Assembly (NCBI GenBank): GCA_963932465.1
Contig: OZ010786.1
Span: forward strand, 273,886,411 to 273,950,410
Direction: 5' to 3'
DNA from: Maratus speciosus
Lineage: Eukaryota > Arthropoda > Arachnida > Araneae > Salticidae
DNA length: 64,000 bases
Position numbers and translations under genes: made by a program. Under the pieces are notes generated by a model. That model saw only the letters and a list, made by a program, of their open reading frames with translations. It made no database searches and was not told the origin of the DNA. Positions 34,809 through 45,706 of this stretch are shown here, piece after piece (position 1 is the first letter of the stretch; each line of letters opens with the position of its first letter).

Positions 34809-35229
34809 TGTAGAAGTTATTGTTTGTAAAATGTTAATATATAGATAATTTAAATAAGTAGACGTTTGAATCACAATACGTACACTTTAATACAATTCTA
34901 TAAGGGTAACTTTACATCACTTCGTTGATACTTTTCTAAATACAGCACCTTTCTTACTTAAAACTTACAACATATTTCTTATGAATAATTTGATTAGGCT
35001 TAACAATACCTTCCTTGGCATCTAATGAGCCGCTGCTTCATGCACAACATTATTTTTTAGACTGACTCTTTTCTAATTTTTGAATATGTCCAAACCTTGA
35101 TCTCGTGATTGTGAATTTTCATTACTCGTGCTTTCAAATTATGGATAATAAAAATACCAGAGCATCAGTTAATTTGTTTATCATGTACGTCATAAAGAAA
35201 ATAAAGTATGTTTAAATTTAAATCCTACA
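34809..35229 (-). repeat. 3' LTR of the gypsy derivative
   Basis: 421 bp, starts TGTAGAAG and ends CTACA. Nearly identical to 38132-38552. Confidence 0.95.
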
Positions 35230-35406
35230 AATCGGTCATCCTGACATGATGGCGTCCCGACATCATCATCTTGGCTTATTATTTCTTTTTTATGTTTAAA
35301 CAGCTACACTCTTGAGACTTTTATACATTTTTCTTTCACATAAAATTTTGATTATAGGTTCAATACACATACACGTATATTTAATCTATCCGACTCGTCC
35401 AGGAGT

Positions 35407-38007
35407 TTAACCCATAGACCACGGCTTCATGTATTCGGCCTCGGTTGACGTCTTCCCCGGACCTTCATTATCTCCTACTTTCTTTACTTCATACCGATCA
35501 TGATTCTTGGCTGCAGTTATCTCATATGGCCCCAAATATTTTTCTTTAAGTTTGATAGTATTGCCAAATTGCGTCCTCTTTATGGCGACGATATCTCCTA
35601 TTTTGTATTTTCGTGGCTGTTTTCTTTTCTTATCAAACTGCACCTTGTTTTCTTCTTGTATTTTGAGTATATTTTTCTTTGCTTCTTCTCTCATGTCTTC
35701 GCGTTCTTCCATCATACATTCGGTAAATTCTTCTTCCAAAATTTTCTTGATGTTCTGCATGTTACTGTCCTTCATTTTAACTCCTGTCATTAATTCAAAA
35801 GGACTATACTTGGTGCTTCGTGTTACTGTGCTATTGATAATTCTTTGTAATTTTGGTACATACTTATACCACTTTGATTCATCATTATATGTTTCAGGTT
35901 GAACTAAAGTTTTGCCTGTAGATCTTCTTGCGTTATAATTTTTCTTTTCTTTAACATTTTTTGTATTATTTCCAATAGGATTATCTTTTATTTTCTGATC
36001 AGAATTGTTTTTGGACTTTTTCTTTCTAACCGTTTTTCTTTTAGGTCTTTTTCTACTCTTTTTGTGTTTATTTTCGGTTTCCTTCTCAGTGTCTTTACTT
36101 TCGGATCTCTCCTGTCTAGTGATGATGAATTTCTTATCGGTTTCTTTTTCCTTACTCGGGATCACAGGAGCCGTAAAATCTGAGGTGCTCCTTTTGATAA
36201 TGTCATTATTTAAATACTGTCGTACTCGTTTATTGATGATTTCCTTCTCAACTGAAGATAATCTTTTTGGACATTCGTAGATAGGTTTTCTATCTTCCCA
36301 ACCTCGATTATCGTTGCTTATATTTGGTGTGGCTGCTTCATCTGTTTTGGAAGGGACTTTATTAATTTTAATATAACCTACTCGTACTTTATTTTCATTT
36401 ATTATTCTAACGACATCTTCCTCTACTTTTAACGTCAAGCCTTCGACTGCTTTTCTACCTATTATTAAATCATAGTCAGTTTCTTGTACTACGTAAAATT
36501 TATCTTGTATTTCTATACCATCTACATAAACTTTATGCAAGAAATAACCCATTGGTTTAATCTCTTCTCCACCTAAGCCCGATATAGATATACTGTCGCT
36601 GGTTAACTTTGGCGCGTTTATTGCCGTATGATATCTTGAATTGGCGATTGAAATATCACTCCCTGTATCGATTATTATGTTTGTTTTTATTCCTTGAATA
36701 TTCAGGATTCTTCCTTTCTTTCCATTTAACGTGCCCTTATTAACTACTTTTCTTTGCGTGTTTTGGCTCCAATCTTGGTATTTCGTTTCTCGCCAATTTT
36801 GATTACGTTGCGGGTTATAATTTGAATAATTTTGTTGTGTGTTACTTCCCATGGTACAATTCTTACTCACGTGATCAGGTCTGCCACAATTATAACATAT
36901 TATATGTGCCTCGTTTCTTCCATGGTTCACATTGTGCCTATTGTCAACTTGGCACCTTTTCGAATTGGCGTAGTCAGCCACTCTCGATCGTTTATCCTCA
37001 AAACTCCCACTTGTATTCCTTATAGCTTGTTTATTGCAAACCCTTCGTGCCGTTTCGTAAATATCTAATTTGTTTACTAATTCGTCTATCTTTTTTATTA
37101 TTAACAATTCCTCTGCAAAATGTGTCTTTGTTTCCGCAGGTAAATTATGCCTAATTTGATTAACTACAATTAATTCCGATAATTCCTCAAAGCTATCTAT
37201 TTCAAGGCCGTCGATCCATTGTTTAAAATATACCTTGATCTCATAAGCGAAATCGCGCCAATTAGCCGATGGCTCGTTTTTGAGTGAGAAAAATTTCAGC
37301 CTAAACTCTTCTGGCGATAGTTTGTACCGTTTTAAAAGAATACTTTTTATATAGTCATAATCCTGCATTTCGGGTTCACTCTCCCTGGTTATTATATTAA
37401 TCACATCTAATGGCATTAGGTTAATTAAATAGTTGACCCATTCTTTTTTATCAATGCCCGTTTGCGCCATTTGCCTTTCATACATAGCCAAGTATAAACT
37501 AATATCATTTGTACTATCGTATTTTGTTAATAATCTAAGCAATTCATATTGCTTACCTGAATTTGTCCTTGTGTCCACATCGATGTGCTGTCTTGAATTT
37601 TCTTGTAGTTGTATTTTCTTAATCTCAAATTCTCTTTCGCGATCTTTTTCTTCCAATTCTATTCTCCATTTTCTCTCTTCCATTTCCATTTTCAGTTTCT
37701 TTTCTTCAAGTTCCGATTGCGCTTTTAGTTTCTTTTCTTCAGTCTCTGCTCTTAATTTCTTTTCTTCAAGTTCTGATTCCGCTTTTCTAGCTGCCACAAT
37801 TACTTCTAGGCGGTCCTTTATAAAATCTTCATCGTAATCTTCCCAGTTTTTAATTAGCTTTATTAGGACATGGATTGTCGGTTTTTCTGGTGGTTGAATT
37901 CCGCATTCCTCACAGAGATCTATTAGATCAATTCTTTTAGCTTTATTTAAGGATACCATGTTTTTCAAAGTTGTACTTGGATAAATATGACTACGGTTTT
38001 TACACAC
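35407..38007 (-). CDS. Gag-protease fusion protein of a deleted gypsy element, open frame
   Basis: An 866-residue uninterrupted frame. Met17 (MVSLNKAKR) fits gypsy Gag starts better than Met1. Residues about 75-140 are a charged coiled coil (repeated EEKKL). The Gag capsid-like region spans about 150-325. The CCHC zinc knuckle is C371-C374-H379-C384, and the aspartic protease motif IIIDTGSD has Asp at 447. The first part of reverse transcriptase is recognisable at 578-616 (CPKRLSSVEKEII...APVIP), then a Lys/Arg-rich linker (about 618-700) replaces the rest of RT, RNase H and most of integrase. The frame resumes near 711 with the end of the integrase core and its C-terminal domain (STKYSPFELMTG, then YKIGDIVAIKR and KYLGPYEI). 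It could make Gag particles and protease but must borrow RT and integrase. Confidence 0.9.
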   Translation of the reverse strand: MCKNRSHIYPSTTLKNMVSLNKAKRIDLIDLCEECGIQPPEKPTIHVLIKLIKNWEDYDEDFIKDRLEVIVAARKAESELEEKKLRAETEEKKLKAQSELEEKKLKMEMEERKWRIELEEKDREREFEIKKIQLQENSRQHIDVDTRTNSGKQYELLRLLTKYDSTNDISLYLAMYERQMAQTGIDKKEWVNYLINLMPLDVINIITRESEPEMQDYDYIKSILLKRYKLSPEEFRLKFFSLKNEPSANWRDFAYEIKVYFKQWIDGLEIDSFEELSELIVVNQIRHNLPAETKTHFAEELLIIKKIDELVNKLDIYETARRVCNKQAIRNTSGSFEDKRSRVADYANSKRCQVDNRHNVNHGRNEAHIICYNCGRPDHVSKNCTMGSNTQQNYSNYNPQRNQNWRETKYQDWSQNTQRKVVNKGTLNGKKGRILNIQGIKTNIIIDTGSDISIANSRYHTAINAPKLTSDSISISGLGGEEIKPMGYFLHKVYVDGIEIQDKFYVVQETDYDLIIGRKAVEGLTLKVEEDVVRIINENKVRVGYIKINKVPSKTDEAATPNISNDNRGWEDRKPIYECPKRLSSVEKEIINKRVRQYLNNDIIKRSTSDFTAPVIPSKEKETDKKFIITRQERSESKDTEKETENKHKKSRKRPKRKTVRKKKSKNNSDQKIKDNPIGNNTKNVKEKKNYNARRSTGKTLVQPETYNDESKWYKYVPKLQRIINSTVTRSTKYSPFELMTGVKMKDSNMQNIKKILEEEFTECMMEEREDMREEAKKNILKIQEENKVQFDKKRKQPRKYKIGDIVAIKRTQFGNTIKLKEKYLGPYEITAAKNHDRYEVKKVGDNEGPGKTSTEAEYMKPWSMG

Positions 38008-38131
38008 TTGCCTTGTTCATTCACAATCCATTTTTTGACACTAGCGATTGACAACAATTTCTCTTCGATTAATATTTTGCTATTTATTCCACTAATAGTC
38101 GCTTAAAATCCCGGCATCGAGCCCCCAAATT
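38008..38131 (-). other. gypsy leader and primer-binding site
   Basis: Short non-coding leader. The 18-base candidate primer-binding site begins with TGG at 38127 (minus strand). The complementary tRNA was not identified. Confidence 0.6.
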
Positions 38132-38552
38132 TGTAGAAGTTATTGTTTGTAAAATGTTAATATATAGATAATTTAAATAAGTAGACGTTTGAATCACAAT
38201 ACGTACACTTTAATACAATTCTATAAGGGTAACTTTACATCACTTCGTTGATACTTTTCTAAATACAGCACCTTTCTTACTTAAAACTTACAACATATTT
38301 CTTACGAATAATTTGATTAGGCTTAACAATACCTTCCTTGGCATCTAATGAGCCGCTGCTTCATGCACAACATTATTTTTTAGACCGACTCTTTTCTAAT
38401 TTTTGAATATGTCCAAACCTTGATCTCGTGATTGTGAATTTTCATTACTCGTGCTTTCAAATTATGGATAATAAAAATACCAGAGCATCAGTTAATTTGT
38501 TTATCATGTACGTCATAAAGAAAATAAAGTATGTTTAAATTTAAATCCTACA
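38132..38552 (-). repeat. 5' LTR of the gypsy derivative
   Basis: 421 bp, TG...CA bounded; two differences from the other LTR by eye. Confidence 0.95.
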
Positions 38553-38592
38553 TGTATATATAACACTGGTGCCCAGCTAACCGAAAAGTACC
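38553..38592. mobile_element. Right half of a family C MITE, split by the gypsy insertion
   Basis: The sequence tataacactggtgcccagct followed by aaccgaaaagtacc is the family C right half. The left half was not found beside the opposite LTR, so it is either deleted or very diverged. Confidence 0.7.
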
Positions 38593-38734
38593 ATTTAGTA
38601 TTTAAAAATGGGTGGGATTAATAACAAATTACAAAGAAAATATGTCATTCATTCTGAGCATATATTTACTTTTAATCTCTGTACATTCTTTAAGTTAACC
38701 AATGAGAGAAGCCAAAAAAAAAAAAAAAAACTAG

Positions 38735-39755
38735 AAAACAGGAATTCTGCTTTTTCAGAATTTAGTGTCGCCCCCTATGAAAAGAAAATATATGTATATA
38801 TAAATAGTTACAAAACATATTTCAATTTTAAGACTTAAAGCACAACACTTATTTTATGTAAAATGACGTCATATTCGCATCCGCTTAAGAATTCCACATT
38901 TACGATCCACTCTTAAACATCTACAGTAAAGTATATGTATAGGATGTCACTATCGCAAAATAATACACAAATGCAGCAAAAAGATGCCGTCATTAAAGAA
39001 ACCTGACAAAAAACGGCTATCTAATGATTCACAAGCCTTCATTTGTTTGTAAAATTAATATAGATAACTTAAAATTAAATATAGTTTTAACAGAATCTCC
39101 ATGTTTTAACAGAAATTATTCGTTTATATTTTTTCAAAATAGCACGTATTTTAATTACATTTTCTTTCGCTTGTTATGAGAAAATGGCACCAAAAAGATA
39201 TAATTGCTATTTTTCAACTATTTTCCCTTTACTTTCTACAGAAATGGAGTACTTGAGTTGCCAAAATTAAACAAATGGTGCTAAAAACTACAAAAAAAAA
39301 AAAAATTCATATTTCAAAAATCAATGGAGATATATTTTTCAAACAAATTGCATTTAAAAGTGCTTTTTTTCCCAATACGACGGTATAAAAATTGAAAATG
39401 TGCGATGCTTAGAAATTTTAAAAAATGCTATAGAGTATTTAATAGTACAATGATACGGAACAGATGTCATATTCGCCCCATATTGGCGCGATTTTTTTCT
39501 GTCGCCAATATCATATAGGCAACAGGTACTTAACTTGCGCCAAAGTGCTTGATGTGGTAACCCGGATTATGTTGTTTATGCTGTTGATGTTTTCACCAAA
39601 TTGGCAACCGAAAAAAATCGCGCCAATATGGGGCGAATATGACATCTGTACCAATGATACATCTGCTTTGTTTATTGCTGGCTTCTGTAAGATAACATTT
39701 TTTGGACACAAAATAAGCTGGGAGAAAGAAATAGCATACCGTACCGGGGGTTAAA
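38735..39755 (-). repeat. Dispersed repeat Y, copy 1 (inverted relative to 43.18-44.11 kb)
   Basis: About 0.8 kb of repeat plus a MITE. Landmarks gaattctgctttttcagaat, atgagaaaatggcacc and gaaatagcataccgtaccgg have reverse complements at 43.2-44.1 kb, and part recurs at 14.27-14.66 kb. Non-coding and class unknown. Confidence 0.8.
39457..39652. mobile_element. hAT-type MITE, family A (copy A3)
   Basis: 196 bp with termini ggaacagatgtcatattcgc and (reverse complement) ggtacagatgtcatattcgc. Perfect 8-bp duplication aatgatac at 39449-39456 and 39653-39660. The unoccupied site can be seen in repeat Y copy 2 at 43282-43289 (atatcatt on the plus strand). Confidence 0.95.
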
Positions 39756-41023
39756 AAAAAAAAAACATGCTAATATACGAGTTATTAAATAAATAATGTA
39801 AAGTAATGTATTGATTAAAAATTATAGAAAAATTAAAGTTCAATATATTATCTATATTCAACAAACATGAAGAAACATAATTGTATAAGGAAGTAAATAA
39901 CTTATTAAAAGAATGAAAAGGGACTTAGGCGAATGTTTATTTAACAAAGTGCAAGTTCGCAAAAAGTAAAAGAAAAAACGCCAACTTTGAAGATGCTTTC
40001 TGAAAAATCGCCTTTTTTATTAAAAATTGAGGTTTCATTAGTATATATATTTGTAAGGAAACTTGCCAATTTCATGCATTAGAATGACTTTAAAAGTTAT
40101 CAGGAAATAAGCAGTCATAAATGTCATTTTAATCTCAATATAACGAAATTCGTAAACATTTTCAGATTAGTTCAAGCATCTTACTAGACGTATACAGGTT
40201 GAAAAAAATAAGATATATAAATAAAACGGTGGTTTTCTGGTATAATTATAAAACCTAAAACATTTTTCTTACCCGCTACAACAAATAGAAACACTTCTTG
40301 AGTTCTTGTATTCTTCTCATGGAATTAAAAAAAAATAGTTATCCGTTAAATAAAATGAAACCTATGGCCAAAGAGCCATATCTGCTTTCCAGTTGGAAAT
40401 AACATATGGATCATCTAGTATATTGTCTATTATTATCCGTAATAAACTCCAGTATCTCTCAATTATCTTGTTTCACAACAGAACGTAAGTTCTGTGCATA
40501 TACAGATAAAAATTCATTTGTTTTTCAGTACATATGATAGATTGCTATGGAGTTTCACATGTAAACACGCGTTTAAATGCCTCGTTTCTGCCAACCACAA
40601 GTTGAGTTGTCTAGACACAAGCTCATTTGTTTACCAACATGCACATTATCTATTAAATGATTTTGCCGTGCCGGCTCCATTGCGAAATATTAATAAGCAA
40701 TTTGCACATTAAAAAAAAGTTCAGAATCCCCCCCCCCCCCGCTAATTTTCTACAACGAAATTAAAGCTTCATCAATAAATAAATGAAACAATAATATATA
40801 AAAAAGCACGAATTTAACATATATGTAGTCGAACAATTTAAATTTTTAGAGCCGAATTGGGAAAAATATGTGCTTTTAAATGTAATTTGTATGAAATAGA
40901 GTTGCTAGGCAACTGTTAAAGTAAAAGAGAAAAAATAATCTATATATTGAAAACACAAGATAGCTTTATTATCCTTGAACTTTCTACTGTACCAATTTTG
41001 CTAATAATTCTTTTTTTAAATGA
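39756..41023. other. AT-rich interval, nothing recognised
   Basis: Includes a C12 run near 40729-40740. A short piece near 40865-40905 resembles repeat Y. No gene supported. Confidence 0.4.
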
Positions 41024-42229
41024 CTAGGGGCTCTGCCCCCTACGAGCTACGCTCGCCAACCCCCGTCCAGGGACACCAAAATCCAAAAAGCACGCTAATT
41101 TGATCGGCTTTAAAAATATTGAATTAAAATAAAAAAATAAATAAATAAATAAATAAATAAAAAACAGTAGCGATTTCTCTGTAAACGGGTTTACATTCGT
41201 TTTTCTTGGATTGGGAATTTTTAAGACCATATCTGCTGCTGTTAAAAGATACAATGGCTGTTTTCGTATTTAATTAAAAAAATTAGTTAAACATTCGAAA
41301 ATAAACTAATGTAAAATGAATTAAGTAAACAGTGTCATTGTCTCCCGGTATTTTTTAACAGCGCTATAAGATAGTTCTTTCAAATAATACATTTTAAATG
41401 TATCGTTTTAAATCTGACGTAATTTACACCAAAGTTTTATTTCTCTTATTAATATTCACGTGGAAATACTTTTGTTGTTAGAAGGAAATATTATTTGCGC
41501 TGTCTTCGAATTCACGATAATAGTTGAAAATATTATCTCAAAATATCAAGTAAATGTCTCGCGCAGATATATTTTTTAATTTAAATTGTTTTGCCATATT
41601 TTTTGGCCATTTTAAATATGACGTAATTTCCTCCATTTACAGGTTTTAACGCATAGTAATGATTTTTTTATTTTAACATTTTGTTTCTCTTTTAAAATTC
41701 CAGTGTAAATATGGTTCTTATGACGCAATTTTCCTGCTTTTAACATGTAATCATTTAATTCCAATTTTAAATTTTTTTTTCTGTTTACAATAGTCCCGTG
41801 TAAATAAATTTTTAATTTGAAGTAAACATTATTGTTTGCGCTGTTTATACAGTTGGCAACAGTTTAAATTAATAATATTTTTTTAATTTGTAAAAAATAT
41901 CTCTCGAAATACTGAAAATTTGAATTTAAAATAGAAATAAAACCTCAAAAAATAGTCAAATAAAAAAAAATAAATGCAATCTGCACACCGGGAACTTATA
42001 AGTTATAAAATGATCTAAAAATGATTAAATTCGCATGTATAGTTTTTGCTCCAATAAAACTTTTTTAATGGAACGATTTTGTCCAACTTTAGCATTAAAT
42101 ATATCTGAAAGTAATTCTTCGATTTGAAAACTGTCTGCATCAGCGTGTTTATCAAATATTTCTTTATAATACCACCGATTTCCATATTTTTGTATACGAC
42201 AGTTTTTTTAATATTAACGAAGAAAGGCC
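41024..42229 (-). mobile_element. Helitron-like element G, truncated at its 5' side
   Basis: Related to the two elements at 59 and 61 kb throughout (acgctaatttgatcggcttt, atcagcgtgtttatcaaa, aatattaacgaagaaaggcc) but without the MITE they share. The 3' end on the minus strand is the hairpin gggggcagagccccTAG, with CTAG at 41024-41027 and T beyond. Similarity stops abruptly at about 42229, where repeat X begins. An (AAAT)n tract lies at about 41130-41160. Confidence 0.75.
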
Positions 42230-42643
42230 ATGCTCAAGGCATACTTAGATACTACTACAGGCAGACTGATTTGCGTTTAATGTATGAAGTCGCTCGCCAG
42301 AGGACTCTGATACCCTGCCCAAAATGGAAATTTGACTCTGACCGTAACTGAAACAACCTGGGAAGAGTAAATATGTAAACAAACACCAAAATTACGTCAT
42401 GTTGCCATGGTTACGTTTACAATTCTGCTGCCATTCCAATCAAGCTTAGAAATGACAGCTAATTCGAATACAGCTGTTAAGGGTTATTATAAACTGTCCA
42501 TATCAATGTAAATGTAAAGTTCTATTGATTAAAGTGACTATTATAATGTGTTTCTCTTTAAAGCTGTTAAACTAACACACATAAAAATATATAAATAAAA
42601 AAACACATGCTTAGTCTAAAACATCAATGTCACAAATTTATTT

Positions 42644-42935
42644 GGTACAACTTAGTTATCCCGTCGACCAATTTCGCCAAATTATATAAATCGCTAAAAC
42701 ACTCGCCAAATTATACAAATTGACATAATTTTTATTTTAAATAACGAAAGAACAAATAAATTAGTATAACATTAATAAATATACAAATAAAACGTCGAAA
42801 TAAAAATCACTTGATGACATAAACACGTGTAACTTGCTTACAATCAAGTGAATGTGACATTTACGATCAAGCATTATTGGCATTTAATCTTATAGTTTGG
42901 CGATAGATTGTTGGTCGACGGGATAACTAAGTACC
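42644..42935. mobile_element. hAT-type MITE, family B (copy B3)
   Basis: 292 bp with termini ggtacaacttagttatcccg and (reverse complement) ggtacttagttatcccgtcg. Perfect duplication atttattt at 42636-42643 and 42936-42943. The matching empty site, aaataaat in the inverted copy, is at 1001-1008. Confidence 0.95.
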
Positions 42936-43179
42936 ATTTATTTACTATTTTCACTGCTGAAATAATAAAACTGATGGAAATTTTTTTTAATATATTAAAA
43001 TACTCATAAAATTCCTTGTAATAATTAATAAATGTAATTTATTAAGTAACAAATACCCTTACATGATTTAATCAAAATTGCTTGGATAACATAGAATATT
43101 GCAAGGATATTTAAATCCGTGATCACCATTTCTTTCTCTGATTAAAAATAAGAATATTTAATGTTTAAGGAAGATCGGC

Positions 43180-44110
43180 TTTTCTTTAGCCCCGGTACGG
43201 TATGCTATTTCTTTCTCCCAGCTTATTTTGTGTCCAAAAAATAACGTTAGCTTTCAGACGCTAGCAATAAACAAAGTAGATATATCATTGTACAATTAAA
43301 TGCTCTATAGCATTTTTTAAAATTTCTAAACATCGCACACTTTCAGTTTTTATACCATCGTATTGGGGAAAAAAAGTACTTTTTAATGCAATTAGTTTGA
43401 AAACTGCATCTCTATTTCTTTTTGAAATATTAATTTTTTTGTAGTTTTTGGCGACATTTGTTTCATTTTGGCAACTCAAGTACGCCATTTCTGTAGAAAG
43501 TAAAGAAAAAATTGCTGAAAAATAGCAATTATATCTTTTTGTTGCCATCTTCTCATAAAATGGAAAAAAAAATTAATTAAAAAAATTAAATTAAAAAAAA
43601 TAATTAAAATACGTGCTACTTTGAGAAAAATATAAATGAAGGATTTAGGATGAAACAGGGAGCTATTATAAACTATATTTAATTTTAGGTTTCTATATTA
43701 ATGTAAATGACGTCATTTTACATAAAATAAAAGCGTGTGCTTTAAGTCTTAAAACAAGTCTTTTAAGTCTCAAATATGTTTTGCAGTAGAGTCCCGATTA
43801 TCTGAGTCACGCTTAACCGAGTTATTTTCTTCTGATGGACTGGTGCTTCTATTATTATGAAACAGATATTATAAATGAAGCGTTAGGTGAAGATGAAAGA
43901 GCTGCCGTAAAATGTTAGAACTCTGATTTTCTGGTCAGAATGGGAAAAAAATGACCATAATTTTTTTTTAACGCTTCATTTATAATGGCTGTTTCATAAT
44001 AATAGAAGCCACCAGTCCACCAGAAGAAAATAAAGTAATGCAAATGCCGGGGCGACACTAAATTCTGAAAAAGCAGAATTCCTGTTCTCTAGTTTTCTTC
44101 TTCTTCTTGG
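43180..44110 (+). repeat. Dispersed repeat Y, copy 2, inserted in repeat X
   Basis: Reverse complement of 38.74-39.76 kb. It lies where repeat X copy 1 has only a short A-rich run (about 735-770). It contains a pogo-like foldback fragment at about 43786-44040 and lacks the family A MITE of copy 1. Confidence 0.78.
43786..44040. mobile_element. pogo-like foldback fragment
   Basis: Starts CAGTAGAGTCCCGATTATCT, like the ends of pogo/Tigger elements. The arms at about 43823-43887 and 43970-44036 are inverted repeats (cttctattattatgaaacag). The expected right terminus is missing, and the insertion is absent from repeat Y copy 1. Confidence 0.65.
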
Positions 44111-44495
44111 TTCGGGCGATATTAAAAACAAATATTTTACCGATAACAGTAAGTTAATCAAAAATAGCTGCTTCAAGTCAGTTATGAGAACTGTAGTTGG
44201 ATAAAAATCAAATTTTAATTTTAAAACGTGTATATGAAACCAAGCTATTTTTATATAAATACGGGACATTCAAAAAAGAATAACAGAACCGGCATTTTTC
44301 ATGTATGAACCAAACGATCAAGGTAAACAATAAATATTTTAGCTAATCTTAAAAGTATGTGTAACACTAAAATGCTACAATTTGTGTAAAATAGCCTTTT
44401 AAATCGAAGGAAATTGAAGAATATAAATATTTAATTTATTACATGAAAATACGATCAATGATTCTGAAACCTCGACGATGAGAAACAAGCTTCTA

Positions 44496-45060
44496 TCTGG
44501 GCAGGGTATAAATGTAAACAAAGAGCACGTTGTGAAGTTTTGGTTCAGGGTTTGAAGTTGGATCCGACTTCACTTTTTCGGCGAAATGCGCGGGCCGTTA
44601 TATATCATAGTAGGCTCATAGATCTAGTAAAATAATTTTTACTATATCTATGTTATATCTCAGTTATATCTATGTTATATCTATGTATTACTATATCTAA
44701 GTTATTTTTACTATATCTATGAGTAGGCTATAGCCATGCTTAAGCCAAGACTTCCTTATCATAAAACAGACTTGACGATCCGGAGAAAGTCTATGGGTGA
44801 AAATGTCCCCGATAATTGCCAACTTATTAGCTGACTTTGTCCCGTAAGTTACGCCACCTGGTGTATACTCCTGGTAATACTCCATAAACAAATGCATAGT
44901 AAAAAATTTTAAATGTTGTGTTATTGGCAAAATTGTATAAAATATTTTTCGAATTCCAGTAAAATAAAGGCGTAAAAAAAATATTTCGCACAATTATGTT
45001 CTGGCTTTCAAAAATGAAACATATCAAAAATGAAGATTTAAATATAAGATTTATTGATAT
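44496..45060. other. AT-rich interval with a CTATATCTATGTTAT simple repeat
   Basis: The simple repeat spans about 44638-44725. The overlapping minus-strand frames at 44697-45105 have no recognisable domain. Confidence 0.4.
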
Positions 45061-45068
45061 TTTTTCAG

Positions 45069-45353
45069 GGTACTTGTTAGTTATCCCGTCGACCAATTTC
45101 GCCAAATTATATAAATCGCCAAACTACTCGCCAAGTTCTACAAATTGACACAATTTTTTATTTTAAATAACGAAAAAACAAATAAATTAGTATAACATTA
45201 ATAAAAATACAAATAAAACGTCGAAATATTGGTTTTATTGGCCATTATTGGCATTTAATCTTAAAATTAATTAATTTATGGCAAACCATTATTGGCATTT
45301 AATCTTACAAATTGGCGACAGTAATTTGGTTGACGGGATAACTAATAAGTACC
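45069..45353. mobile_element. hAT-type MITE, family B (copy B4)
   Basis: Termini ggtacttgttagttatcccg and (reverse complement) ggtacttattagttatcccg. Flanking octamers tttttcag (45061-45068) and attttcag (45354-45361) differ at one base. The interior contains a duplicated attattggcatttaatctta segment. Confidence 0.9.
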
Positions 45354-45502
45354 ATTTTCAGTATATAGGACTTTGCGGGTTATTTTTTTTTTTTTAATCT
45401 TGGCCCAATTTGGGCTTCGAAAAGAGCGATTTGTTGCCGATTGATATAAACAGTTATGAAAACAAAACTTATGAACTGTCAGCTTGTTTTATAAGAATTT
45501 AC

Positions 45503-45698
45503 GGCACAGATGTCATATACGGCCCCATATTGGCGCGATTTTTTTCGGACGCCAATTTTGCGAAAACCTCATTACCATATCATCTATATCCGGATAACCA
45601 TATCAAGCAAAATACCGACACATTGGTGCCGGTTAAGTATCCGGTGCGTATATGACATTGGCGCCAGAAAAAAATCGCGCCAATATGACATCTGTGCC
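45503..45698. mobile_element. hAT-type MITE, family A (copy A4)
   Basis: 196 bp with termini ggcacagatgtcatatacgg and (reverse complement) ggcacagatgtcatattggc. Perfect duplication gaatttac at 45495-45502 and 45699-45706. Confidence 0.95.
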
Positions 45699-45706
45699 GA
45701 ATTTAC

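Larger units (their letters stand above)
34809..38552 (-). mobile_element. Ty3/gypsy LTR element, non-autonomous derivative
   Basis: A 3,744-bp minus-strand element: LTRs of 421 bp each (34809-35229 and 38132-38552), differing at two positions by eye (near 34984 and 35060). The 4-bp target duplication tgta is at 34805-34808 and 38553-38556. A candidate primer-binding site TGGGGGCTCGATGCCGGG lies four bases inside the 5' LTR (about 38110-38127). One long frame fills the interior. The right flank is the right half of a family C MITE, so the element landed inside or beside it. Confidence 0.92.
42233..44489 (-). repeat. Dispersed repeat X, copy 2, carrying two insertions
   Basis: Inverted copy of 359-1500. 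Continuity is broken by a family B MITE (42644-42943) and by a copy of repeat Y (about 43180-44110); copy 1 has neither. Confidence 0.8.

Noticed and set aside
35500..37837. Plus-strand open frames rich in Phe/Ser/Leu
   Set aside because: They are antisense readings of the gypsy Gag-protease frame; their composition is that expected opposite Lys/Glu-rich coding.
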